Origin: Actinomycetota bacterium
GTDB lineage: Bacteria; Actinomycetota; Thermoleophilia; Solirubrobacterales; 70-9
DNA: 42,253 nucleotides
Assembly (NCBI GenBank): GCA_018268415.1
Contig: JAFDWO010000070.1
Coordinates: forward strand, 1 to 42,253
Direction: 5' to 3'
Positions 7,202-15,130 of this stretch are shown here, in pieces (the first letter of the stretch is position 1; each line of letters opens with the position of its first letter). Made by a program: the position numbers and the translations under genes. The notes beneath the pieces are model-generated. The model did not search any database, was not told the DNA's origin, and worked only from the letters and a program-made list of their open reading frames with translations.

Positions 7202-7932
7202 CGGATCAACCCGTTGGCGACGGCGAGGACTTCGTCCTGGGTGGTCACGGCCTTGCCCGCCAGCGCGTAGCCCTGCTGGGCTTCGGTCATCGCGGTCATC
7301 ACGGTCCCGAGGTCGACGTTCGAGGCCTCCAGGGTCCCCTGCTGGACGCGCGCGTTGACCGCCGTCCGGACCGGACCGGATGCGGCCGTGGGCAGGTAAC
7401 CGTTCTCGCCGTCGGCCTGCAGGCCGTTGGGATTGGTGACTTCGACCAGCGGGATCCGGCCGAGGGCCCGCCTGCCGGCCGAGACGGTGCCGTCGGGCGC
7501 GATCGAGACGTCTTCCGGGTCGACCCCCTTGGGGATCCGCACCGGCGGCTCGAGCGCCTGCCCGGTCGCCGTGCGCAATTGCCCGTCGGGGCCGATCTGC
7601 AGGTTGCCGTCGCGGGTCAGGGCGACGCCGCCGCCCGGTGCCTGGACCTGGATGAAGCCCGGCGTGGTGAGGGCGACGTCGAGCGGCCGTTCGGTTGCTT
7701 CCAGCGCCCCCTGAGCCGAGTTCTGGCCGACGATCTGGGCGGCGGCGCCCGCGCCGGTCGCCGTCCCGGCCGCCCCGCCGCGCCCGGGCGACTGGTAGAG
7801 CAGATCACGGAACCCGACCCGCAGGCTCTTGTAGCCGGTGGTCGAGACGTTGGCGATGTCGTTGGAGAGGGCGTCCATCCAGGCCTGCTGGGCTTCCATC
7901 CCGGCGGCCGCCGTGCTCAGCGCGGTGTTCAT
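7198..7932 (-). CDS. flgG: Flagellar distal rod protein FlgG
   Basis: Distal rod subunit, 244 residues. The N-terminus (MNTALSTAAAGMEAQQAW) and the rod signature LSNDIANVSTTGYKSLRVGF are clear. The segment FRDLLYQSP is characteristic of FlgG rather than FlgF. The C-terminus has EASNVDLGTVMTAMTEAQQG and ends in a helix. Its ATG shares one base with the stop of the upstream paralogue (TGATG). Confidence 0.93.
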   Translation of the reverse strand: MNTALSTAAAGMEAQQAWMDALSNDIANVSTTGYKSLRVGFRDLLYQSPGRGGAAGTATGAGAAAQIVGQNSAQGALEATERPLDVALTTPGFIQVQAPGGGVALTRDGNLQIGPDGQLRTATGQALEPPVRIPKGVDPEDVSIAPDGTVSAGRRALGRIPLVEVTNPNGLQADGENGYLPTAASGPVRTAVNARVQQGTLEASNVDLGTVMTAMTEAQQGYALAGKAVTTQDEVLAVANGLIR

Positions 7933-8618
7933 CAGGCGATCGCCCCCACCTGACCGGCCGACTCGCTCAGCGTTTCGTCGATCGTCTGGATCGATTTCTG
8001 GTCGGCTTCGAGCGCGCGGAAGGAGGAGATCAGGCGCACCATCGTCTGCGATGGGTTCACCGCCGATTCCTCCAGGAACCCGGCCCGCACCGTGCCGCCG
8101 GCCGCCCCGGTCGCGTTGCCGACGTAAAGGTTGTCGCCCTCCTTGCGGGCGCCGGCGACCCGGAACACGCCGATGTCCCCGGGCGCGACGGTGCCGTCGC
8201 CGCGCAGGCGCACCGGTGCCCCACCGGCGCCGAGCACCGGATCGCCGAGCTGGTCGGTGAGGTTGCCTTCGGCGTCGGTCGAGAACTGACCGTTGCGCGT
8301 ATAACGCACCCCGGCCGCGGTCCGCACGGCGAAGAACCCTTCGCCTTCGATCGCGAAGTCGAGCGCTTCGCCGGTTTCGTGGATCCCCGCCGGCGTCAGG
8401 TCGGTCGACGTTTTGTCGATCTGGACCCCGAGGCTCAGCCGCCCCACCGACGCGCCGTTCGCGGTGTTCCGCAGGAGCAGTTCGCCGAAGCCGCCCTGCG
8501 TCGCGCTGTCCGCCTTGTACCCCGGCGTGTTGACGTTGGCCAGCTCGTTCGAGATCTGTTCCTGACGCACCATCTCGGCGAGCATCCCGGAGGCGGCGAT
8601 GTAGAGACCAGAGTCCAT
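7932..8618 (-). CDS. flgF: Flagellar basal-body rod protein, FlgF/FlhO-like
   Basis: Proximal/distal rod-type subunit of 228 residues, first gene of the operon that runs to csrA. It has MDSGLYIAASGMLAEMVRQE and the rod signature ISNELANVNTPGYKADSATQ, close to Bacillus FlhO. The central FFAVRTAAGVRYTRNGQFS and the C-terminal NPSQTMVRLISSFRALEADQ are also typical. The gene lies directly under a sigma-28 promoter whose -10 box ends 10 nt before the ATG, and it has no ribosome binding site. Choosing FlgF rather than a second FlgG is a judgement. Confidence 0.88.
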   Translation of the reverse strand: MDSGLYIAASGMLAEMVRQEQISNELANVNTPGYKADSATQGGFGELLLRNTANGASVGRLSLGVQIDKTSTDLTPAGIHETGEALDFAIEGEGFFAVRTAAGVRYTRNGQFSTDAEGNLTDQLGDPVLGAGGAPVRLRGDGTVAPGDIGVFRVAGARKEGDNLYVGNATGAAGGTVRAGFLEESAVNPSQTMVRLISSFRALEADQKSIQTIDETLSESAGQVGAIA

Positions 8619-8628
8619 CCAGCCCGGG

Positions 8629-8655
8629 TATTCGACCGCCGCGCCCGCGACTTGA
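8629..8655 (-). promoter_or_regulatory. Sigma-28 promoter of the flgF-csrA operon
   Basis: Read on the - strand: TCAAGTCG, 11 nt, GTCGAATA. The -10 box ends exactly 10 nt before the flgF ATG, so the mRNA would have a leader of only a few nucleotides. It lies between fliA and its target operon. Confidence 0.75.
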
Positions 8656-8686
8656 GGCGATTCGGCGAAGTCGCCGCGCCGGCCGC

Positions 8687-9490
8687 TCAGGTGGCGGCGG
8701 TGAAGAGGTCGGCGTCGCGGCGCAGGGACGAGCGGAGGCGCTTTTTCAGTTCACCGTGGATCTGACAGACGCGGCTCTCCGAGACGCCGATGACCTCGCC
8801 GATCTCGCTCAGCGTGCGTCCCTGCGTGTAGAGCATCACGGCGACGCGACGCTCGCGGTCGGAGAGGTGGGAGAAGGCGCGGCGGAAGCGCTCGCGGGCG
8901 ATCGTCCGGGTCGCCTCGCCCTCCGGATCGGCGCGGCCCTCGAGGTCGGGGATCGTCTGGGACAGGGCGACGCCGTCCTCTTCGTCCCCACCGGAGGTGA
9001 CGGTGTCGAGCGAGGTCAGCTCGGCGGTGGCGAGATCGCGCAGTCGCGCCGCGAGCTCGTCCTCACCGATCCCCATCTTCCCGGCCAGCTCGGGGTCGGT
9101 GGGCCGCCGGCCGTGCTCGCGGAAGAAGTCGTCGCCCGCCCGCTCGGCCTCGCGCTCCCAGCGGCGCAGGCTGCGCGGGGCCCAGTCGAGGCGCCGCAGG
9201 CTGTCGAGCACCGCGCCCTGGATCCGGGTCCAGACGAACTGTTCGAGGCTGGCGCCTTTGGCCGGGTCATAACGGTCGAGCGCACCGATCAGGCCCTCGA
9301 CCCCGTTGGAGACGAGGTCGTCGACCTCGCACCAGGCAGGGAGCTCGCGAACCTTGCGATAAGCAAGATGACGGACGAGCGGCACGTAGGTGAGGACGAG
9401 CTGGTCGCGCAATCGGCGGTCACCGGTCTCGCGATAACGCCGCCACAGCTTCTCGATCTCTTCTTGGCCTCGACCGGCCGGGCTTGCCAT
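8687..9490 (-). CDS. fliA: Flagellar sigma factor FliA (sigma-28)
   Basis: Alternative sigma factor for late flagellar genes, 267 residues from the chosen ATG, which has AGGAGG 10 nt upstream. Region 2 is seen at about 40-95 (LVRHLAYRKV, LVSNGVEGLIGALDRYDP, FVWTRIQGAVLDSLRRLDW). Region 3 covers about 105-150 (EHGRRPTDPELAGKMGI) and region 4 the C-terminus (LSDRERRVAVMLY, LSEIGEVIGVSESRVCQIHG). Three matching promoters occur in this cluster. A longer reading frame upstream of the ATG is Arg-rich and probably not translated. No FlgM anti-sigma factor is seen in the window. Confidence 0.95.
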   Translation of the reverse strand: MASPAGRGQEEIEKLWRRYRETGDRRLRDQLVLTYVPLVRHLAYRKVRELPAWCEVDDLVSNGVEGLIGALDRYDPAKGASLEQFVWTRIQGAVLDSLRRLDWAPRSLRRWEREAERAGDDFFREHGRRPTDPELAGKMGIGEDELAARLRDLATAELTSLDTVTSGGDEEDGVALSQTIPDLEGRADPEGEATRTIARERFRRAFSHLSDRERRVAVMLYTQGRTLSEIGEVIGVSESRVCQIHGELKKRLRSSLRRDADLFTAAT

Positions 9491-9639
9491 CGGGCTGGTC
9501 CTCCTACCTGCGACTGGATTGCGGGTGCGCTGAAGTTCTCGGCCGCGAGAGGCCCGGGCTAGATCGCCGCTCTGGGGTAAATCACCCACCCCCCGACCAG
9601 ACGAACGTCCAGTTACTGCGTCATTCGAATTCGCGGTCG

Positions 9640-12054
9640 ATGACCGGGGGGATGGCCCTGCGTCTCGACCAAAACGCCACCCGGCCCAGCACCGCCACCG
9701 GCGGGCCCGGCGCCACCCCCACGCCGCCCGCCGAAACGCCCGCGGACCGCCGCGAGGCCCCCTACCGGGCGCTCCGCGCGGCGATCGAGGCGCGCCTCGA
9801 CGCCGCCACGACCGCGACCCGGCGCGCGCTCCCGGGCCTCTACCTGGAGATCGCCCGCGAGGCGCTCGACGGCCTTGCCGCCGAGCCGTGCGAGCCGGTG
9901 CTCCTCAACTACGCGGGCGTCGCCCTCAGCGAGCTCGGGGCGCGCAAGGGGGCCGCGCAGCTTTTCCAGGCGGCGCTGCGGCTGGACCCACAGCTCGCCG
10001 ACGCCGCCCGCAACCTCGACCGGGCGCGCACCCGCCAGGGCGCGGGGCCGAAGCTCCCCGCCGCGGTCGCCGCCCGGCTGCGCCCGCTCGAGAACGAGGC
10101 GCGCCGCGTCGCCACCGCCGCCCGCCCGGCGACCGGGCTGCGGCTCAGCCTCTGCATGATCGTCCGCGACGAGGAGGAGATGCTGCCGCGCTCCCTCGGC
10201 GCCGCGCGCGACGCGGTCGACGAGATCGTCGTCGTCGACACCGGCTCCCGCGATCGCACCGTCGAGATCGCCCGCTCCTTCGGCGCGACGGTGATCGAGC
10301 GCCAGTGGACCGGCTCCTTCGCCGACGCCCGCAACGCCTCGATCGAGGCGGCCACGGGGGACTGGCTCCTCTTCCTCGACGCCGACGAGGTGCTCGACCC
10401 GGCCGACGCGCCGCTGCTGCGCGAGCTGACCGGGCGCACCTGGCGCGAGGCCTTTTACCTCGTCGAGACCAACCACACCGGTGAGCTCGGCGACGGCACC
10501 GCGGTCACCCACAACGCCCTGCGCGCCTTCCGCAACCGCGCCGAGTACCGCTTCGAGGGCCGCGTCCACGAGCAGATCGCGCAGAACCTGCCCTCCGACC
10601 TGCCGGAGCGGATCGAGCCCACGCCGATCCGGATCGACCACTACGGCTACCTCGGCGCCGTCCGTGATGCGAGGGAGAAGTCGCGCCGCAACATCGAGCT
10701 GCTGCGCCGCCAACTGGGCGAGGCGGGGGCCAATCCGTTCTTCCACTTCAACCTCGGCTCCGAGCTCGCGGCGGCGGGCGACGCGGCGGGCGCCTGCGAG
10801 CAGTTCGAGCGCGCCTGGGCGCTCCTCGCCGAGGACCCGACGCGGCGCGAGCGTCCCTTCACCCCCTCGCTGACCGTGCGCGCGACCAAGGCGCTGCGCT
10901 TCAACGGCAGGCTCGCTGCGGCGGAGGCGCGCGCGCTCGAGGGCCTGGCGCTCTTCCCCGATCTCACCGACCTGGTCTTCGAGCGGGCGCTGGTCGCCGC
11001 CGCCGAAGGCGACGTCGAGCGGGGCGCGACGCTGCTCGAGGAGTGCCTGGAGCGCGGCGACGCGCCAAGCCGCTACTCGCCCACGGTGGGCAGCGGCAGC
11101 TTTCTGGCCCTGGTGCGGTTGGCCGAGCTGGAGCGGCCGCGGGACCCGGAGCGTGCCGAGGAGCTCCTGCGCCGTTGCCTCGAGGAGCACCCCGCCTACC
11201 TCGGCAGCGTCCTGCCGCTGGCGGCGGCGATGATCGCCCGCGGCGTCCCCGCCGAGGAGGTGGTCGCCGAGATCGAGGGCGCGGTCGCCGCGCCGACGCC
11301 GTCGGTGCGCTTCATGCTCGCCACGGCGCTCTACGAGGCGGGCGAGGCGGCCGCCGCCGAACCGCTCTACGCGGCGGTGGTCGAGGCCCAGCCCGGCAAC
11401 GGCGGCGCGCGCCTGGCCCTGACCGAGACGCTGCTCTCGACCCGGCGCTACCTCGAGGCCGCCGCGGTCGCCGCGTCGATCGCCGACGACGACGCCTTCG
11501 CCATCGCCGCCGCGCGCAGCGAGCTCTTCGCCCGCGTGCTCGCGGGGAGGGGCGACGACGAAGGGGCGGAGAGCGCCACCGCGAGGCCGGGCGTCGACGA
11601 CGTCACGGCGGCCGGCGCCGGCGCCCCGGACGCCGACGCCACCGCCCGCGCCGCCCGCCGCGGCCTCCCTGCCTCCGAGCTCGACCTCTTCGCCGCCTGG
11701 GCCGCCCGGACCCCCGCGTTCCCCGCCCTCGATCCCACGATCGTCGACACGCTGGCGACGATGCTCGAGGCGCTCCTGCGGGTGGAGGAGTTCGAGGCCT
11801 TCGAAGCGCTCCTCCCCGCCCTCGCCGCGACCGGCCTGCCGGCCCGGCGGCGCCACTCGATCCTCGCCGAGATCTACCTGCGCCGCGGCTTCCTCGAATC
11901 GGCCGCCGACGAGTGGGCCGCGAGCTGCGAGGAGGAGGGCCCGGACCCCGAGGCGCTCGGCGGCCTCGCCCGCGTCGCCGCCGCCCGCGGCCTCACCGAG
12001 GACGCCGAGATCTTCGAAAAGGGCGCCGAAGAACTCCTCTCAAGTTCCAACTGA
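9640..12054 (+). CDS. Family 2 glycosyltransferase with TPR repeats (candidate flagellin glycosyltransferase)
   Basis: Large protein of 804 residues. Helical TPR-like repeats precede the catalytic part (about 60-150). A GT2 (GT-A) domain runs from about 165 to 400, with LSLCMIVRDEEEMLPRSL, DEIVVVDTGSRDRT and the metal-binding LFLDADEV (near 245). TPR-like helices then fill the rest (FHFNLGSELAAAGDAAGACEQFERAWALL and further Ala-rich repeats). It has no membrane segment. It stands between fliA and flaG-fliD-fliS, where soluble TPR glycosyltransferases that modify flagellin are known in other bacteria. The target is inferred. ATG 9652 is an alternative start; neither has a strong ribosome binding site. 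Confidence 0.85.
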   Translation: MTGGMALRLDQNATRPSTATGGPGATPTPPAETPADRREAPYRALRAAIEARLDAATTATRRALPGLYLEIAREALDGLAAEPCEPVLLNYAGVALSELGARKGAAQLFQAALRLDPQLADAARNLDRARTRQGAGPKLPAAVAARLRPLENEARRVATAARPATGLRLSLCMIVRDEEEMLPRSLGAARDAVDEIVVVDTGSRDRTVEIARSFGATVIERQWTGSFADARNASIEAATGDWLLFLDADEVLDPADAPLLRELTGRTWREAFYLVETNHTGELGDGTAVTHNALRAFRNRAEYRFEGRVHEQIAQNLPSDLPERIEPTPIRIDHYGYLGAVRDAREKSRRNIELLRRQLGEAGANPFFHFNLGSELAAAGDAAGACEQFERAWALLAEDPTRRERPFTPSLTVRATKALRFNGRLAAAEARALEGLALFPDLTDLVFERALVAAAEGDVERGATLLEECLERGDAPSRYSPTVGSGSFLALVRLAELERPRDPERAEELLRRCLEEHPAYLGSVLPLAAAMIARGVPAEEVVAEIEGAVAAPTPSVRFMLATALYEAGEAAAAEPLYAAVVEAQPGNGGARLALTETLLSTRRYLEAAAVAASIADDDAFAIAAARSELFARVLAGRGDDEGAESATARPGVDDVTAAGAGAPDADATARAARRGLPASELDLFAAWAARTPAFPALDPTIVDTLATMLEALLRVEEFEAFEALLPALAATGLPARRRHSILAEIYLRRGFLESAADEWAASCEEEGPDPEALGGLARVAAARGLTEDAEIFEKGAEELLSSSN

Positions 12055-12066
12055 CACGGCCGATTA
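12040..12066 (+). promoter_or_regulatory. Sigma-28 promoter of flaG-fliD-fliS
   Basis: TCAAGTTC, 11 nt, GCCGATTA: the best FliA match in the window. It overlaps the last codons of the glycosyltransferase gene. The -10 box ends 10 nt before the flaG ATG, the same distance as at flgF, so the transcript should be almost leaderless. Confidence 0.85.
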
Positions 12067-12076
12067 CCCAGAATGA

Positions 12077-12418
12077 ATGAGCGTCAGCTTCAACAAGATC
12101 GACGGTCCTTGGCCGGTGAGTCCGGTGCCTGAGCCGACCCGCAACGGCAACCCCGCGCGCGGCGCCGGGGGCGCCGACTTCGCCCGCGATCTCGCGACGG
12201 CCACGGCCACCTCCTCGCCGCCGCCCGAGGTGAGCGCCGAGGTCCAGGCCGCCGCCCGTGCCGCCGCCCGCCTCCACGAGCTGGGCCGCGAACTGCGCTT
12301 CGACCAGGGCGACGACGGTTGCCTGCGGGTCGAGCTGCGCGATCACGACGGCAACCTGCTGCGCCAGGTCCCGACGCAGGAGATCTTCGACTTCGCCGCA
12401 GGAAAGGTGACGACATGA
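12077..12418 (+). CDS. flaG: FlaG family flagellar protein
   Basis: Small protein (113 residues) of the FlaG family, usually encoded just before fliD and affecting filament length. The conserved part is C-terminal: LHELGRELRFDQGDDGCLRVELRDHDGN then LLRQVPTQEIFDFA (about 65-108). The N-terminal half is a low-complexity Pro/Ala region. Its stop overlaps the fliD start (ATGA). It follows a sigma-28 promoter directly and has no ribosome binding site. Confidence 0.88.
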   Translation: MSVSFNKIDGPWPVSPVPEPTRNGNPARGAGGADFARDLATATATSSPPPEVSAEVQAAARAAARLHELGRELRFDQGDDGCLRVELRDHDGNLLRQVPTQEIFDFAAGKVTT

Positions 12419-13743
12419 GCCCGATCACGATCACGGGGCTGGGCACCAGCCTCGATACCGAATCGATCATCGAAAACCTGATGAAAGTGGAACGCCTTCC
12501 CCAGACCCGGCTCGAAAAACGCCAGGGACAGGTGAAGGCGCGCGAAGCGGCGCTGCAGGGGATCCTCAAGAAGCTGAACGAAGTCGGCTCGACCCTGCAG
12601 TCGCTGCGCTCGGCGACGCTCTGGGCGGACGTGCAGAAAGTCAGCTCCTCCTCGACCGCGATCACCGCCGAAATGGCGGGCGGGGCCGGCCCCGGCGGGT
12701 ACCAGGTCGAAGTCAGCCAGCTCGCCCGCGCCGCCCAGCGCACCTACGAATTCACCTCCAGCGAAGCCGCCGCCTCGATCGTCGTCGGCGGCCAGACGAT
12801 CGAACTGGCGCCGGGCGCGAAACTCGCCGACGTGGTCGCGGCGATCAACTCCAACCACGAAACCGGCGTCTCCGCGGTCGCGGTCGGCGGCAAGCTGGTG
12901 CTCTCCTCGCGGACCACCGGGGCGGGCTCCGCGGTCACCGCCACCGGCGCCGGGCTGGCCGAGGAAGCGGCGAAGGCCCGGGCGGGCCAGGACACGCTCT
13001 ACTCGATCGACGGCATCGCCGGTAGCTCCGCCACCAACGTGATCACCGAAGCGATCCCGGGCGTGACCCTCACCGCCACCGCCTTGACCACCGGCCCGAC
13101 CACGATCAGCGTCACCGAACCCGCTCCGGACACCGCCTCGATCGCGACCAAGGTCAAGGCCTTCGTCAGCGCCTACAACTCCGCGGTCGAACTGATCCAG
13201 GCGAAGGTGAGCGAGGAAACGGTGCGCTCGCCGAAGACCCAGGAAGAAGCCAACAAGGGCGTGCTGTTCGGCGATTCCTCGCTCAACAGCCTGCTGAGCA
13301 GCATGCGCCAGACGCTCTCGGAATCGGGGCTCGGCGCGCTCGGCGTCAGCACCGGAGCCCCCAGCACCGCCGTCACCGCCACCTCGTCCTCGGTCCGTGG
13401 CCTCCTCACCTTCGACGAATCGAAGTTGAGCACGCTGCTGAAGGAAAACCCGGTCGGGGCGAAGGAAGCGATCAGCGGCGCCAAAGGCTTCGTCACCAAG
13501 CTGGAACCGCTGGTCGAAGTGGCGACCAAACCGGGCGGCGGCATCTCCGAACGGATCAGCACCGCGACCAAGGAAGCAGCGGTCCTGGGCGAACAGATGA
13601 CCGCGTTGGAAGAACGGCTGACGCGCCGCGAAGAACGCCTGCACGCACAGTTCGCGGCGATGGAAGTGGCGCTCTCCAAGTCGAAGTCGGAATCGGAATG
13701 GCTGGCCGGGCAGCTCAAGGGCCTCGAAACCAACAAGGCGTGA
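12415..13743 (+). CDS. fliD: Flagellar filament cap protein FliD
   Basis: Filament cap (HAP2) that helps flagellin fold at the tip; 442 residues. The N-terminus TITGLGTSLDTESIIENLMK and the segment QVEVSQLARAAQRTYEF are diagnostic. The C-terminus has the coiled-coil with LEERLTRREERLHAQFAAME and the terminal SEWLAGQLKGL. Length is normal. The ATG overlaps the flaG stop, so translation is probably coupled. Glu codons are mostly GAA, as in fliC. Confidence 0.97.
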   Translation: MSPITITGLGTSLDTESIIENLMKVERLPQTRLEKRQGQVKAREAALQGILKKLNEVGSTLQSLRSATLWADVQKVSSSSTAITAEMAGGAGPGGYQVEVSQLARAAQRTYEFTSSEAAASIVVGGQTIELAPGAKLADVVAAINSNHETGVSAVAVGGKLVLSSRTTGAGSAVTATGAGLAEEAAKARAGQDTLYSIDGIAGSSATNVITEAIPGVTLTATALTTGPTTISVTEPAPDTASIATKVKAFVSAYNSAVELIQAKVSEETVRSPKTQEEANKGVLFGDSSLNSLLSSMRQTLSESGLGALGVSTGAPSTAVTATSSSVRGLLTFDESKLSTLLKENPVGAKEAISGAKGFVTKLEPLVEVATKPGGGISERISTATKEAAVLGEQMTALEERLTRREERLHAQFAAMEVALSKSKSESEWLAGQLKGLETNKA

Positions 13744-13759
13744 CCGGGAAAGCCAAGCG

Positions 13760-14185
13760 ATGAACCCCTACCGCAGCGCCAGTCAGGCCTACGCCCAGGA
13801 CAGCGTCCTCACCGCGGCGCCGGAGAAGCTGGTGGTGATGCTCTACGACGGACTCGCCCGCTTCCTCGCCCGCGGCGCCGCGGCCCTGCGGGCCGAGGAC
13901 GCGGCCGCCGCCGGCGCGGCACTGAACCGTGCCGGGGCGATCCTCGACGAGTTGCTGGCGACGCTCGACCCGGCGGCCGGTGAAATCACCGAGCGCCTCG
14001 CCGAGATCTACATGTTCAGCAAGCGCGAGCTCCTCGCCGGACAGCTGAAGCGCGACCCGGCGCGGATCGAGCGGGTGGCAAAGCTCCTCGCCGAGCTGCG
14101 CGACGCGTGGGCGACGATCGCCGCCGCCCCACCGCCCGCGTCCGCCGGTCGGCCGACCCTCGGCGCGGCCGGGGCCCACGCGTGA
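13760..14185 (+). CDS. fliS: Flagellin export chaperone FliS
   Basis: Cytoplasmic chaperone that binds the flagellin C-terminus before export; 141 residues. The signature MNPYRSASQAYAQDSVLTA followed by PEKLVVMLYDGLARFLARG is clear. The helical remainder is normal and ends in an Ala/Pro-rich tail. It lies 16 nt after fliD and overlaps the next gene by 4 nt (GTGA). Confidence 0.97.
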   Translation: MNPYRSASQAYAQDSVLTAAPEKLVVMLYDGLARFLARGAAALRAEDAAAAGAALNRAGAILDELLATLDPAAGEITERLAEIYMFSKRELLAGQLKRDPARIERVAKLLAELRDAWATIAAAPPPASAGRPTLGAAGAHA

Positions 14186-14655
14186 GCCGCCGGCCCGAAG
14201 AGAGCGGCAGGAGCTCACCGATCAGCGAAGACACCCGCGTAGATGTGCCGCCCGACGACGGCGGCCGCACGACCGCGAGGGTCGGGGACGGCATCAGTGC
14301 GCGGCCCGACGACGCCCACGCGACCGCGACGGGCGACGAGACGCCTTCGCTGGTCGCCGCTTACGAACGGCTGGCTGAGCTCGCCGAGGCCGAGCTCGCG
14401 GCCTGCGAGGGCGAACGCCCTGAAGACCTTGCCGACCTCTACGCCGAGGCGGCCGCGATCCGCCCGCCCCTGCCCGGCCGTCCCCCGGCCGCGGCGGAGC
14501 CGGCCCTCCGCCGCGCCGCCGCCGCCCAGGAGCGGATCGGCCAACTGCTCGGCGCCCGACTCGCCGAGCGCGGCAACGACCTCGAGCGCGTGCACCGCGC
14601 CCGCGAGGCCGCCCACGCCTACGCAACGACCGCCAGGGCCCGCGCGGGCGCCTAG
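14182..14655 (+). CDS. FliT-like small helical protein downstream of fliS
   Basis: 157 residues from a GTG that overlaps the fliS stop (GTGA). The first 55 residues are polar and low-complexity. The rest is a helical bundle-like segment (LVAAYERLAELAEAELAAC through HRAREAAHAYATTARARAGA) with many Ala/Glu/Arg. Position directly after fliS and the helical make-up suggest a FliT-type export chaperone, but no diagnostic motif is seen. An upstream ATG at 14107 would add an Arg-rich stretch that overlaps fliS and is unlikely. Confidence 0.6.
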   Translation: MSRRPEESGRSSPISEDTRVDVPPDDGGRTTARVGDGISARPDDAHATATGDETPSLVAAYERLAELAEAELAACEGERPEDLADLYAEAAAIRPPLPGRPPAAAEPALRRAAAAQERIGQLLGARLAERGNDLERVHRAREAAHAYATTARARAGA

Positions 14656-15130
14656 CCCGGCGCCCGATCTGGCGGCGCGCCCATCCCCACCTTCGATTGG
14701 CGCTTAGGTGGGGTGGGCGCGCCTTGCGCGGTTGGAAACTTCGGCCACCGCGAAGTAGGCAACCGCGCAAGGAGGACGCCGAGGCCCGAGGCCCCGTCGA
14801 ACAGATCACGCCGGAGCGCGGTCGACCTAACCCACCCATAGCGCCCGTTAGGTCGACCGCGGGCCGGCCAGGCCGGCGCCCGAAGGTCGCCGTGCATCCC
14901 TCCGACCCGGGGATCGCCCCGCTGTTCCTTATGGCGGTATGGGCGCCATAAGGAACGGCGACCACGGCCTGCCGGGGCCGCCCATCGGCCGCCCCGGCGA
15001 CAGCTTCCCCCTCGGCACAGCTCGCGGCGCCGGCCGGGGCCCACGGCCTCGGCCGGGCCCACGGCCTCGGCCGGGACCCGACGGGTCGGCCGGCACCCCA
15101 CCGCCGGCCGACTCCGACGCCCTTCCACCC
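14656..15130. repeat. Intergenic hairpin island between fliT-like gene and DNA glycosylase
   Basis: No gene is seen. Four hairpins stand in a row: GGCGCGCCC-type stem 14674-14692/14706-14723 (one bulge); 14724-14734/14760-14770 with an inner stem ACTTCG/CGAAGT; 14817-14831/14847-14861 (15-bp perfect arms around CGGTCGACCTAAC); and the GTTCCTTATG family member 14923-14955. A GGCCGGGCCCACGGCCTC unit is tandemly repeated near 15035-15075. The convergent genes on either side make bidirectional termination one plausible job. Confidence 0.7.
14923..14955. repeat. GTTCCTTATG hairpin family, copy A
   Basis: GTTCCTTATGGCG, a 7-nt loop, CGCCATAAGGAAC; perfect 13-bp arms. The flank GGATCGCCCCGCT resembles the flank of copy D (GGATCGCTCCGCT). 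On the right, GGAACGGCG lacks the A found in the other copies, so the outer stem is incomplete. Confidence 0.85.

Noticed and set aside
9613..11856. 747-residue open frame on the - strand
   Set aside because: Antisense shadow of the glycosyltransferase; Arg/Gly/Val-rich with no recognisable domain.
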